This document shows, piece by piece, positions 24,772 to 34,000 of a DNA stretch of 64,000 nucleotides (positions are counted from its first letter, which is position 1; each line of letters begins with the position of its first letter). Under the pieces are notes generated by a model. It did not search any database and was not told the origin of the DNA. It was given only the letters and a program-made list of their open reading frames with translations. This DNA is from DATJFH01 sp035495815 (GTDB taxonomy: Bacteria; Acidobacteriota; Terriglobia; Bryobacterales; Bryobacteraceae), in assembly GCA_035495815.1 (NCBI GenBank), contig DATJFH010000124.1, positions 1 to 64,000 of the forward strand. Reading direction: 5' to 3'. The position numbers and the translations under genes were made by a program.

Positions 24772-25683
24772 ATGCCTGCAATAACTTCAGCGAACTTAGC
24801 GAGCGCGATTGTGAAACTGGTGGCGGCCGATGCTTTGCCCGCCCTGGTGGGGAACCTCGTGATGGGGAACCTGGTCAATCGCGATTACGAGCCGGTCCTG
24901 GCGCAAGCCGGAGACACGGTAAACATTCCGATCGCACCGACCCTGGTGGCGCACAACATGGCCGAAGGCGATGCGGTACAACTCCAGAATCCGAACGTCA
25001 CGAATGCGCAGATCGTGCTGAACACGCATGCCGAAGCGACGTTCCAGATTCCGGACGTGACCAAGGTGCTGGCGGTACCGGACCTGCTGCAGCTGTACAT
25101 GAACCCGGCGGTGGTCGCCATCGCGCAGAAGATCGAGACGGATCTGTTGGGTCTTTACGCGTCGTTCACCTCCAACACACCGGTGGGAACGGCGGGCACG
25201 GCGATCACCGAGGCCGTAGTGGACTCGGCGGAAACGGCGCTGTTCCAGGCGAAAGTTCCGGCGAGCGAACCGAAATACCTGGTGGTGGACGCGGCGACCT
25301 ATTCGCAGTTGCGGCAGATCGACCGGTTCAGCGAATTCCAGACGGCCGGTGAAGCGGGACTTCGCGCCCTGGTGGACGGAACGGTAGGGAAGATCAAGGA
25401 CTTCTTCGTGTTCCGGTCGCAATTCATTTCGAAGACAGGCAGCAGCCCGATTACGACGCATAACCTGGCGTTCGCAAAGAATGCGATCGGGCTGGTGGTG
25501 CGGCGGATGCCACAGCCGCTTCCCGGAACGGGGGCGATCGCCGAGTACGCCGAGCTGGGCAATTTCGGCGTGCGGGTGATCATGAGCTACGAGCCGAACA
25601 CGCTGGCGCAGCAGTTCACGGTGGACGTCCTGTACGGGGCGGCCGTGATCCGCAATGGCTTTGGCGTGCAGGTGAACAGCTAG
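24772..25683 (+). CDS. Major capsid protein (P22 coat-like family)
   Basis: This 303-residue protein follows a strong ribosome site (AGGGAGAA). It has hallmarks of the P22 coat/capsid family: an N-terminal helix then LVNRDYEPVLAQAGDTVNIPI, a beta-rich segment (VQLQNPNVTNAQIVLNTHAEATFQIPDV) and a long helix starting MNPAVVAIAQKIETDLL. A LVVDAATYSQLRQI stretch and GKIKDFFVFRSQFI follow. It retains the HK97 fold and forms the icosahedral shell. A strong hairpin follows the gene. Confidence 0.85.
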   Translation: MPAITSANLASAIVKLVAADALPALVGNLVMGNLVNRDYEPVLAQAGDTVNIPIAPTLVAHNMAEGDAVQLQNPNVTNAQIVLNTHAEATFQIPDVTKVLAVPDLLQLYMNPAVVAIAQKIETDLLGLYASFTSNTPVGTAGTAITEAVVDSAETALFQAKVPASEPKYLVVDAATYSQLRQIDRFSEFQTAGEAGLRALVDGTVGKIKDFFVFRSQFISKTGSSPITTHNLAFAKNAIGLVVRRMPQPLPGTGAIAEYAELGNFGVRVIMSYEPNTLAQQFTVDVLYGAAVIRNGFGVQVNS

Positions 25684-25696
25684 CGGCCGAGGGGTG

Positions 25697-25728
25697 AGAG
25701 TCGGGCAGGCAGATCGCCTGCCCGCTCT
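25697..25728 (+). promoter_or_regulatory. Stable hairpin after the capsid gene
   Basis: A 9-base-pair stem (CGGGCAGGC at 25702-25710 with GCCTGCCCG at 25716-25724, loop AGATC) is extended by AGAG/CTCT around a single bulged T. No T-run follows, so it is more likely an mRNA stabiliser, processing site or partial attenuator that sets capsid transcripts above downstream ones than a full terminator. Confidence 0.45.
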
Positions 25729-25744
25729 TGAAAAGGACAATTTT

Positions 25745-26071
25745 ATGGATCTGAAAGCGTACTACCAGAAAATCCGGGACCTGGAGCAGGACCTGAAGCG
25801 CACATACGCTGTGGTTGTCAGCCTGGAGACGGCGGACGGCGGGGCGGAGGGCGTGCTGACGGAGGTAGCCGCGCGGCTCGCCGCCAAGATGATCGTGGAG
25901 GGCCGCGCAAGACGCGCCACCAAAGAGGAAGAGAAGGAGTTTCTGGAGCAGAAGCTTGAAGCAAGGCGTGTATCGGATCACGTCGAAGCGACGAAGCGGA
26001 TGCAGATCACGGTTGTGTCGGAAAGCGATCTTCGGGCATCGAAAGGCGTGAAGGCGCCGCCGAAGCAGTAA
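25745..26071 (+). CDS. Small phage protein of unknown function (capsid-proximal)
   Basis: The 108-residue protein starts at ATG 25745 with AAGGA upstream; an earlier in-frame start is not supported. It is mostly helical: an N-terminal coiled segment (YYQKIRDLEQDLKRTY), then VLTEVAARLAAKMIVEGRARRATKEEE and a basic C-terminus. I recognise no domain. Genes in this place often encode head-decoration, head-closure or connector proteins. It is separated from the coat gene by the hairpin and followed by the connector gene after 11 bases. Confidence 0.6.
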   Translation: MDLKAYYQKIRDLEQDLKRTYAVVVSLETADGGAEGVLTEVAARLAAKMIVEGRARRATKEEEKEFLEQKLEARRVSDHVEATKRMQITVVSESDLRASKGVKAPPKQ

Positions 26072-26082
26072 AGGAGCGAGCG

Positions 26083-26826
26083 ATGCTACTGACTGACACT
26101 CCGGTAATTGCGATCGAGGATCTGGCAGACCACGAAACCGCGATTCTCGAAACAGCCGCTGTAGAAGGCATCAACCTGACAGTGAAGATCGGACTGGCGA
26201 CCGATGAAGTCGGGTTGGAATTACAGAGCCGGTTTCCGCAGCTCGGGCTGGTGAACATCCACCTGAACAACGTGGTGGTGACCCCCGCTCTGCGATTGTG
26301 GTTGATTTTCCATACGCTCGAGATCGTCTATCGGGACGCTTACCACAATCAGCTCAACGACCGCTACAAGGCGAAATGGAACGAGTATAAGAACCTGTCT
26401 TCTTTTGCGGCGAGACTGCTGGTCAGGATCGGGATCGGAACAGTAGTGGATCCGATACCGCAGGCGGCGCATCCGCAACTCAGCCTGGTTCCCGGGCAGC
26501 TTCCAGCGGCCAAATACTTCGTCCAGGTGGCGTGGCGGAACTCGAGCGGCGCCGAGGGGCGTCCCAGCGAGATGACGGCTATCGTTGTCCCGAACGGCAG
26601 CACGCTGGAGGTAGCGGTGATGAATCCACCGGCGAACGCCGTGGCGTGGAATGTGTACGCAGGGACGAATCCCGACAATCTATTTCTGCAGAATCAGGCG
26701 CCGCTGAGTCCGGCGGATATCTGGCTCGCGCCCGATTCCGGACTGTTGACCAGCGGTCCACAGCCGGGCACGGGACAGGAACCGACGTTCCTCACTCCGG
26801 GTCCACGCATTCTCCTTCGGGGGTAA
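26083..26826 (+). CDS. Putative head-tail connector with C-terminal FN3/Ig-like domain
   Basis: This 247-residue protein has a helical N-terminal half (EDLADHETAILETAAVEGIN, then NQLNDRYKAKWNEYKNLSSFAARLL) that resembles head-tail adaptor proteins. Its C-terminal half looks like an FN3/Ig strand set (AKYFVQVAWRNSSGAEGRPSEMTAI, then VAWNVYAGTNPDNLFLQNQ). The same VYAG/VYRG pattern occurs in the large hub protein of this operon. FN3-like decoration of virion proteins is common and may help adhesion. The adaptor role is inferred from position. Confidence 0.6.
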   Translation: MLLTDTPVIAIEDLADHETAILETAAVEGINLTVKIGLATDEVGLELQSRFPQLGLVNIHLNNVVVTPALRLWLIFHTLEIVYRDAYHNQLNDRYKAKWNEYKNLSSFAARLLVRIGIGTVVDPIPQAAHPQLSLVPGQLPAAKYFVQVAWRNSSGAEGRPSEMTAIVVPNGSTLEVAVMNPPANAVAWNVYAGTNPDNLFLQNQAPLSPADIWLAPDSGLLTSGPQPGTGQEPTFLTPGPRILLRG

Positions 26827-26828
26827 AG

Positions 26829-27326
26829 ATGGCGAACATCGGAACACGCGCTACAACCAAACTCTTTCAGCTGCTGAAGACACCGGCGGGATTGAGCGAG
26901 AACCTGGCGGCGGTGGCTGAGCTGGAGGGCCTTATCCTGGCGCCGATCAGCGACCGGCAAGTTCTCATCCAGAACGTGGCTCAGGAGTTTCTGGAGCGCT
27001 CGCTCGACTTGAAGTATCCCACGCTGCTTCTCTATTGCGAAAAGATCACTAACGATCTGCGGGAAAAGTTCCGCACGTTCTCGGGAAAGGCGCAGATGGC
27101 GATTGAAGTCCGGGTTTCTCAGGACCGGATTGAGGGACTGGAGAAGCTGCTGGAGGTTTACGTAGACACTGTCACCCGCATTCTCGATCAGAATCGCGGC
27201 GACTGGGGCAACGGGATGTTTTACACCGGGGGATACGAAGCGACGTTCGGCGAGATGAAACACGGCGGCCGCAATTTTATCCAGACCGGGAAGATCAGAT
27301 TTGAAGTGCTGGCCAGTATCGATTGA
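26829..27326 (+). CDS. Putative head-closure or neck protein
   Basis: The 165-residue protein starts at ATG 26829, two bases after the previous stop; the upstream open extension is an out-of-frame shadow of that gene. It is helix-rich with a central beta segment (FSGKAQMAIEVRVSQDRIEGL) and an aromatic C-terminus (MFYTGGYEATFGEMKHGGRNF). Size and place suggest a stopper, neck or tail-completion protein. I recognise no family with certainty. Confidence 0.55.
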   Translation: MANIGTRATTKLFQLLKTPAGLSENLAAVAELEGLILAPISDRQVLIQNVAQEFLERSLDLKYPTLLLYCEKITNDLREKFRTFSGKAQMAIEVRVSQDRIEGLEKLLEVYVDTVTRILDQNRGDWGNGMFYTGGYEATFGEMKHGGRNFIQTGKIRFEVLASID

Positions 27327-27355
27327 TCACGTCGCATCAAAAAGGGAGCGGATCC

Positions 27356-28528
27356 ATGTCTTGTTACATTTCTTCAAACGCAAACCGGCTGTACACGGCG
27401 CTAGAGAGCGCCTATGGACAGGTTCCGGCAATTACGGCAGCGAACCGGATCGCGGCAATCAAGCTGGCGACGAGGCAGGAACTGGAGACCGCGGAGCGCC
27501 GGGACAAAACGGGCAGCAGGACATTCCCCGGGTTTCCGATGGGCCTGCGCCGCCGCACCAGCTTTGATCTGACGACGTATATGACGAGTTGGGACAATCC
27601 GTTTTCCGGACCACCGAGCTATGACCCGCTGTTCCGGTCGAGCCTGGGGGGAACGCCGCTTCTGTTCCTGGGTGGAACAGTGGCGGCGGGCACGCAGAGC
27701 GCCCTGACGTTCCAGTCCGCGCACGGACTGATCCCGAACCAGGCGGTCTCGCACGGGGGCGAGATCCGCTTCGTGTCGGCGATCGTGGACACGCTCACGG
27801 TGCAGCTCAACGCGCCGCTGTCCGTAACGCCTTTGGCCGGCGCGCCAATCGGCGCCACGATCACCTACTTTCCGGCAACCGACCTGCCGAGCCTGAGCCT
27901 CTATGACTACTGGCTGCCGGCCTCGGCGGTGCAAAGGATCCTCTCCGGCGCGGTAGTGGACAAGATGCAGATCGAGCTGAACGGCGACTATCACCAGTTC
28001 GAGTTCAGCGGGCCGGCGCGAGATTTGATCGACAGCGTGAGCTTCAGCAGCGGTGACGGACAGCTAACCAGCTTCCCGGCCGAGCCGGATCCGGCGCCGT
28101 TCAATTACTCGATCATCCCCGGGCACCTGGGGCAAGTATGGCTCGGGACCGGGCCTGATCGCTTTTATACGTTAACCAGCGGATCCGTTTCGCTGGACAA
28201 CAATCTGGCTTTACGGGTGAAGGAATTCGGGAGCAGCCTGCCGAGGTGTATTTCCCCTGGAAACCGCACGGTCCTGGCCAAATTCGAACTTTACGAACAG
28301 GACGATCAGGCAACCAAGGAGCTGTACCAGAACGCGCGGCTGCAATCGCCGGTAGAAGTGATGTTTCAGCTGGGTCAGAAGAGCGGACAACTGTTCGGAG
28401 TACGAATGACCAGCGTGATTCCGCAAGTGCCGGATTTCGACGACAGCGATGGACGTTTGCAGTGGAAATTCGCCAATTCCCAAGCGCAGGGCACGCTGGA
28501 CGACGAGATCACCGTGGCCTTCGGATAG
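27356..28528 (+). CDS. Putative major tail tube protein
   Basis: The start at ATG 27356 (MSCYISSNANRLYTALE) has GGAG 8 bases upstream; an earlier ATG at 27323 overlaps the preceding gene. The 390-residue product is beta-rich, with GDYHQFEFSGPARDLIDSVSFSSGDG and a C-terminal QGTLDDEITVAFG. Position just before the tail-assembly chaperone pair is the standard place of the tail tube gene. It is larger than most tube proteins. The middle insertion (TVAAGTQSALTFQSAHGL and beyond) may be an extra surface domain. Confidence 0.65.
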   Translation: MSCYISSNANRLYTALESAYGQVPAITAANRIAAIKLATRQELETAERRDKTGSRTFPGFPMGLRRRTSFDLTTYMTSWDNPFSGPPSYDPLFRSSLGGTPLLFLGGTVAAGTQSALTFQSAHGLIPNQAVSHGGEIRFVSAIVDTLTVQLNAPLSVTPLAGAPIGATITYFPATDLPSLSLYDYWLPASAVQRILSGAVVDKMQIELNGDYHQFEFSGPARDLIDSVSFSSGDGQLTSFPAEPDPAPFNYSIIPGHLGQVWLGTGPDRFYTLTSGSVSLDNNLALRVKEFGSSLPRCISPGNRTVLAKFELYEQDDQATKELYQNARLQSPVEVMFQLGQKSGQLFGVRMTSVIPQVPDFDDSDGRLQWKFANSQAQGTLDDEITVAFG

Positions 28529-28532
28529 AGCG

Positions 28533-28895
28533 ATGACTTACGAAAGCATTCTGGAGCGAGAGTCACACACAGCGCCCGAAGTTACGTTCGTACTGGCAAA
28601 GATGTCCTTCGGGCGGCGGCTGGAACTGACGCGGCGTCTGCGGGAAATCGCGCAGCGGGTCGAATTTCTCGAGGCAGGAGACGTGAGGGAGAAGATCGAG
28701 GCGGCGTTGTTGTCGGCCGAGATCGAGCGGCTCTACGTGGTGTGGGGAATAAAAGAGATCCGCGGACTGGAGCTGGACGGAGAGCCGGCGACTCCGGAGT
28801 CGCTGGCTTCGATCGGACCCGAGGAGCTGTTTCGCGAAGCACTGGCCTTCGTCAAATCGGAATGCGGCTTGACGGAGACAGAGAGAAAAAACTAA
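28533..28895 (+). CDS. Tail assembly chaperone, short (G-type) product
   Basis: This 120-residue, helix-rich acidic protein starts 4 bases after the tail tube gene. Its 3' end carries the slippery heptamer A_AAA_AAC in the correct phase, directly followed by the TAA stop. The next open frame is -1, runs to 29224 and ends inside the tape-measure start. This matches lambda G/GT, in which the short and frameshifted products coat the tape measure during tail building. The protein sequence (LAKMSFGRRLELTRRLREIAQRVEFLEAG) fits small tail chaperones. Confidence 0.75.
   Translation: MTYESILERESHTAPEVTFVLAKMSFGRRLELTRRLREIAQRVEFLEAGDVREKIEAALLSAEIERLYVVWGIKEIRGLELDGEPATPESLASIGPEELFREALAFVKSECGLTETERKN
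28886..28892 (+). promoter_or_regulatory. Programmed -1 ribosomal frameshift site (A_AAA_AAC)
   Basis: The seven bases AAAAAAC lie in X_XXY_YYZ phase relative to the chaperone frame (codons AGA, AAA, AAC, then TAA). Slipping back one base changes the next codon to CTA and enters the long -1 frame that continues to 29224. This is the strongest known class of bacterial -1 slippery sequence, placed exactly where tailed phages use it. Confidence 0.75.
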
Positions 28896-29224
28896 TCGTC
28901 GCCTTTCACTTTCAACATTCCAACCAGGCCGGCTGGAAGTGCGACATCTGCCGGCGAGACGGCCTGGAGATGACCCGTCGGTGCGGATGGATACCGGCGG
29001 CGCTACAGACACCCGCAAAAGCAGTTTGGGCCCGAAAGCGTGTGTCGACGGACCATTGTCCGAAATCCATCATCAGCGCACAGAGTCTGACGTGGATCGA
29101 GCAGTTCTATGTGTGGCGGAAGCTGGGTCCGAGCTATCCCGGTGAACTATCGGCTCGGGAAGTGGAGGCGTTTCTGATTCTGGAGCACGAAGCACAGGAG
29201 GAGGGAAACGATGGCAGGCAGTAA
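28892..29224 (+). CDS. Frameshift-encoded extension of the tail assembly chaperone (GT-type)
   Basis: The frame -1 to the short chaperone adds about 110 residues, giving a fusion of about 230. The extension holds WKCDICRRDG, then RRCGW and DHCPKS, a four-cysteine arrangement that could bind zinc, and a helical end (LSAREVEAFLILEHEAQEE). Its own possible start (ATG 28862) lacks a good ribosome site and lies inside the upstream gene. Expression by frameshift is therefore more likely than independent initiation. It ends 14 bases past the tape-measure start. Confidence 0.7.
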   Translation, partial: LIVAFHFQHSNQAGWKCDICRRDGLEMTRRCGWIPAALQTPAKAVWARKRVSTDHCPKSIISAQSLTWIEQFYVWRKLGPSYPGELSAREVEAFLILEHEAQEEGNDGRQ

Positions 29225-29876
29225 TCTGAACCAAATCGTGCTGGACGCATTCCGTCAAGCGAACGGAAATACAGGCATCCAGGGCGATGTGCAGAATCTC
29301 GTCCAGGAACTTGTGCCCCGCAGTGGAGACAATCTCTCATCAGCGTTGACGGATGCGTCACGACAGATCGACGCATTGCGTTCGGTAAACCAGACGCTGT
29401 CCGAAGTACTGAAAAACAATACGCAGGCGGTGGTTCAGAACTCGGCGGCGCAGAACGGCAAGGGCGCGGCGGGCACGGTCGGCAGCATCGCCTCAACAAT
29501 CCTTGGAAGCGGGCTGGGGCTGGTTCCCCTGATCTCGTCCTTGACGCATCTTTTCGGTGGAGGAAATTCGGCCCCCGCCCCGACATCTATTCCCTATGTC
29601 GCCCCCAATCCGCTGCGGCTGGATCTGGGTGACACAGCTCAGAGCACGCGCGGAATCGGTTCGTTCGCTCCGATCGGATACGGACAGAACGGACTGCCGC
29701 GGTTGACGCAGGAGGAAGGAGCAGCACGCAGCCCCGCGGGAGCCGCCCACATCTCGATCCAGGTGAATGCGATCGACAGCCGGTCGTTCATGGATCACAG
29801 CTACGAGATTGCACAGGCAGTGCGGCAGGCGATGTTGAATTCACATTCGCTCAACGACGTAGTGAGCGACCTCTAG
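29211..29876 (+). CDS. Putative short tape-measure protein
   Basis: This 221-residue protein follows GGAGGG and lies directly after the chaperone pair, the tape-measure position. The N-terminus is helical and amphipathic, a hydrophobic glycine-rich patch (about residues 85-120, GTVGSIASTILGSGLGLVPLIS) sits mid-protein, and the C-terminus (about 180-221) is IQVNAIDSRSFMDHSYEIAQ followed by a helix. Most siphophage tape measures exceed 600 residues, so the predicted tail is very short. GTA tape measures are also short, as far as I recall. Function is inferred from position and composition. Confidence 0.6.
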   Translation: MAGSNLNQIVLDAFRQANGNTGIQGDVQNLVQELVPRSGDNLSSALTDASRQIDALRSVNQTLSEVLKNNTQAVVQNSAAQNGKGAAGTVGSIASTILGSGLGLVPLISSLTHLFGGGNSAPAPTSIPYVAPNPLRLDLGDTAQSTRGIGSFAPIGYGQNGLPRLTQEEGAARSPAGAAHISIQVNAIDSRSFMDHSYEIAQAVRQAMLNSHSLNDVVSDL

Positions 29877-29884
29877 GACGCTTT

Positions 29885-30244
29885 ATGGCAGACTTTCCCC
29901 TATTGAAAACCGGCTCGGTCATGCAGTATCCGGCGGCATCGGCGATCCGCTATTCGACTCAGACATTGAAGTTCGTCGACGGCTCCGAACAGCGTTATCG
30001 GGATTTCCCGGCGCCCCTGCGCGAATGGGTCATCCGGCTCGATCTGCTCGACGAAACAGAACTCAAAGGGCTGGAGCAGTTCTTCCTCGACCAGCAGGGC
30101 CAGTTCGGCAGCTTCGAGTTCACCGACCCGGCGGACGATACGGTTTACCCGGACTGCAGCCTGGTGATCGACGACCTGAATTTCACGGTAAGCGGAGAAC
30201 GTCGGGGCCGTACCGCGATGGTGGTCCGGGAGAACAGGGGCTAG
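29885..30244 (+). CDS. Distal tail / minor tail protein (DUF2460- or gpM-like)
   Basis: This 119-residue protein has AGGA before the ATG. The core reads TLKFVDGSEQRYRDFPAP, then WVIRLDLLDETELKGLEQFF and GQFGSFEFTDPADD. This pattern of a beta strand, an LE-rich helix and an FxFTDP strand is that of DUF2460 and lambda gpM-like proteins at the tail tip. It should form the ring below the tube that anchors the hub. Confidence 0.65.
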   Translation: MADFPLLKTGSVMQYPAASAIRYSTQTLKFVDGSEQRYRDFPAPLREWVIRLDLLDETELKGLEQFFLDQQGQFGSFEFTDPADDTVYPDCSLVIDDLNFTVSGERRGRTAMVVRENRG

Positions 30245-30245
30245 C

Positions 30246-31043
30246 ATGCTCTGCTTCCCTCAACTATCGACCGGCGCGCTGGCTCAATATCCGATAGAAA
30301 AGCGCCGGCTGACGCGAACCGTAATCAATCAGGTTCTAAGCGGCGCCAGGCTCAAGCTGGCGGATCCGGACGCGGCCGCCGTGGAATGGACACTCGACTA
30401 CCAAACACTGACAACGAGCGAACGCGGCTCAATCGAGGACCTGTTCCACGCCGTTGAAGGGCGTCTGGGTGAATTTCTTTTTCTCGACCCGACCGACAAC
30501 CTGCTTCAGTGGAGCGAACAGCTCGAGGAGCCTGTCTGGGAAAGAAACCTGCTGTTGGGAGTCACCGGATCGTTAGAGGATCCCATGGGCGGCGCCGCGG
30601 CGAGCCGGCTGTCGAACTCGGGCGCGGCTTCGTTATCCATCGAGCAGACGGTTAACTGTCCGGGCTGGTTTCATTATGGATTCAGCGTTCAGGCGCGGAG
30701 CGATCAGAATACGCAGCTAAGGCTGACTCGTTCGACCCTGACTCAGACCGCAGCTTCGGTATTCAACGTCGGGCCGCAATGGAAGCCGCTACTACTCTCG
30801 GGGAATTTCGGCGGGACAGAGGAATCCGTTCGATTCGGAATTGAAGTCGGGGCGGGCAACTCGGTCGATATTTACGCCGTCCAGGTCGAAGCGCAGCCGG
30901 GAGCGTCGGGCTACAAGAAGACGTTCTCGAGAAGCGGCGTCTATTCCCAGGCCCGGTTTATGGATGATTCCCTTTTGATTACGGCTGACGGTCCGGGCCG
31001 GCATTCCTGCCGGGTCCGAATCACAGCACGAGTACAGGATTGA
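30246..31043 (+). CDS. Second distal-tail-like protein with carbohydrate-binding-like insert
   Basis: This 265-residue protein begins one base after the previous stop. Its first 90 residues repeat the pattern of the preceding gene (VEWTLDYQTLTTSERGSIEDLF, then GRLGEFLFLDPTDN), so the two genes look like paralogues. Residues about 95-245 are a beta-sandwich-like region (LSIEQTVNCPGWFHYGFSVQA, DIYAVQVEAQPGASGY) resembling carbohydrate-binding modules of phage tails. The C-terminus ends in a short strand. It may recognise the cell surface. Confidence 0.55.
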   Translation: MLCFPQLSTGALAQYPIEKRRLTRTVINQVLSGARLKLADPDAAAVEWTLDYQTLTTSERGSIEDLFHAVEGRLGEFLFLDPTDNLLQWSEQLEEPVWERNLLLGVTGSLEDPMGGAAASRLSNSGAASLSIEQTVNCPGWFHYGFSVQARSDQNTQLRLTRSTLTQTAASVFNVGPQWKPLLLSGNFGGTEESVRFGIEVGAGNSVDIYAVQVEAQPGASGYKKTFSRSGVYSQARFMDDSLLITADGPGRHSCRVRITARVQD

Positions 31044-31047
31044 GGCA

Positions 31048-34000
31048 ATGCCCACCATTTTTGAACACAAGGAACTGGCGGCGACCGAGACGCCGATGCT
31101 GCTCTTCGAATGCGAGCTGCGCGGCGGCCAGACGGAGCGATGGAGCACGCACCGTGTGACGTCCGAAGGGGCAAGCTATGCCCCCAGAGTGCTGCGGCAC
31201 AATCTGTTCGAGATGCAGGCGGCATCCAACCTCGGTGTGGACGCCATTCCCAGGGTGTCGATCACGCTGGCCAATACGGACTCGCACTTTTCAGAGATCG
31301 AGCGATCGGTGGGATGGAAGGGGGCAAGCCTCACGATAAGGTTCGTCTTCTTCAAGCTGAAGGACGGCGAGCCGGAGACCGAAAGCCTTATCCTCTTCAA
31401 GGGCATCGCCAATCCACCGGACGAAATCACCGAATCGACGTTTCGGCTGTCCGCAATCAATCGCATGAGCATGCAGCGGGTGCTGTTGCCTCCCGTGCGT
31501 GTGCAGAGGCGGTGCCCGTGGGACTTTCCGTCCACTCACGACCAGCGGCAGGAGGCCGTCACCGGCGGGGTGGAGGGGATCTATTCGAGATACTTTCGTT
31601 GCGGCTATTCACCTGACATCGATCTGGGAACCGGCAGCCTGAACGGCGGCGTACCGTACACGTCGTGCAACTTTACGCGGGCCGATTGCGAGGCGCGCGG
31701 GATGTTCCGGGAGGACTCGGCACTCAACCCCACGCGGAGATTCGGTGGCGTGGAGTTCGTCCCCGCCTCGATTCTCGTGCGCAGTTACGGCGAAAAGGGA
31801 TCGCACGTTTCTCCTGTCGCGGAGAACGCCGCGTTGTTCAACGATTTCGTTCCACTGGTGTATGGAACGGGATGGCACTCGCCCCTGATCGTGTTCGCCC
31901 GAAATGACGGCAACCTAACGCGGATGGAAGTTCTGCTCTGCATGGGCGAGATCGAGGGCGTGCTCAAAGTGCTGGTGAACGACATCGAGATCCCGCTGGG
32001 ACAGGCGGGGGCGAACATGACCGGCACGGGCTGGTATCGAGTGGTGAGCCCTGGTAACCGTACGGGAACTTTCAACGGAGATTTCGCGGACAACGCCGGA
32101 AATCCCCTGGGAGATCCTTACGGGAGCATGGCGGTCCTCTCAGTGGTGGTTCCGAACCGCATCAACGACGGACGCTCCCTGCCGTCGGTCAAAGTGCTGA
32201 TGCAAGGCATGAAGCTGCCCGTGTACGACCAGGATGGGTCTGCCGCCGGCTTACAGTTCTCGAGCAACCCTGCCTGGGTGCTGATGGACGTCCTGAGACG
32301 GAGCGGCTGGACCTTGGATGAGCTGGATGTGACCAGCTTTGCCACCGCGGCAGCCTACTGCAACGAGCCGATCGACTCAAGCGATCTCTATGGTAATCCG
32401 GTTACTGTTCCAAGATTCCAGTGCAACCTGATCCTCAAGACCCGGCGAACCGCGTCCGACCTGATCCGTGGGATTCGCAACGGATCAAGATTCTACCTTA
32501 CTTACGGCTCTGGTGGCCTCTTGCAGGCCCGAGTGGAGAACACGTTGGCTCTTCAGCAGCCGGTTAAGGCCGCTTCGAGTAACAGCTCCGGCCTACTGGC
32601 GGGAGGATGGCCGAGCTACGAGTTCGGAGACGGATCCAGCGGCTACACGGGAATCCTACGGAAGGCCAATGGGGAACCGAGTCTGCGTTTGTGGTCACGC
32701 AGCACAGCCGACACTCCAAACCGGTTCTCGGTGGAGTTTCAGGATGCGTTCAACGAATATCAGCAGGACAGCCTATCGGTGGTCCACGTGGAGGACGTGA
32801 CTCAGACGGGACAGGAGATCAATGGGCCGTTTTCCGTTCTGGGACTTCCGCATTACGACCAGGCGGCGCGAATTCTCAAGTTCAACCTGGACCGATCGGT
32901 GGAAGGAAACACTTTCGTCGAGTTCGAAGCGAGCGTTCGGGCGGTCGGCATCCGACCCGGCGACATCATCACGCTGACGTACCTGAAGGAAGGGTTCATT
33001 CGCCAGCCGTTCCGAGTGATCGGAATTGCTCCAGGCATGAATTACCGTACCGCTACGATCACGGCTCAGCTTCACAAGGACAGCTGGTATAGCGACACGA
33101 ACGGCCAGGGACCGGGAGATGGACGCCGGGAGGAGGAGGCGCGGCTGGGGCTTCCACGCCCGTTGATCGGAACGGTAGTCGATTCGCACGGGAATGTCCA
33201 ATTCGGAATTACCGAGACCTCGACCGGTGAAGCCGATGGCGGGGCAACGATACAGGCAAACGTGAGCTTCTCGCGGCCTCCGGAGCTGGTCATCAACCGG
33301 ATCGGAATTCCCATCGTGGGCCTGGCGCCTACATTCGGCAGCGATGGAACCCTGGCCGGCGATCAAACTCTCTATTACGCGGTGAGCGCGGTGGATGGCA
33401 CGGGCGCCCAAAGCGGGCTTTCTTTTGTTGTCCGAGCGTCGATTCCAAGCAGCGGGAACAATAACAGTGTCACGATCACGGGACTCAGCTTCTCAGACGC
33501 GACTACTGCTTTTCACGTTTACCGCGGTCCAAATCCGTCGGAACTCTTCCGGATCGCGTCCGATCAGCCGAAGGCAACCCAGTTCAAGGACACCGGTCTG
33601 GTCATTCAGGTGGTGTCTCCTCCCGATCCGAACTACGATCATGCCAACTTCTATTGGCGGCGCGAATTGCAGCCGGAGTACGCGGCCACCATCCATTCGA
33701 CAACGACAGTCGGGAACAATTCCCTGCAGATGGCGCCGGACGGCTACCGGGGCTCGGTAGCACGGATCACCAGAGGGGCGGGAGCGGGCCAGGAGCGCGC
33801 CGTCCAAGGGAACACCGAGACTACGGTGACGGTCACGGCAGCGTGGGATAAGGAACCGGATGCGAGCAGCTACTTCGCCCTGTCGGAATCTGGGTGGCGA
33901 CCGGGCGCGGCGGCAAGCGCAAGTCCGGTTCAGTTCGATATCCCGAACCACACCGGAGAGACCATCCAAATCAGCGGTCGCGCTGCGAATGCGAACGACA

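Noticed and set aside
26532..26828. Upstream extension of the neck protein frame
   Set aside because: Overlaps the connector gene in another frame and shows Arg/Ser/Glu-rich shadow composition; the ATG at 26829 is well placed.
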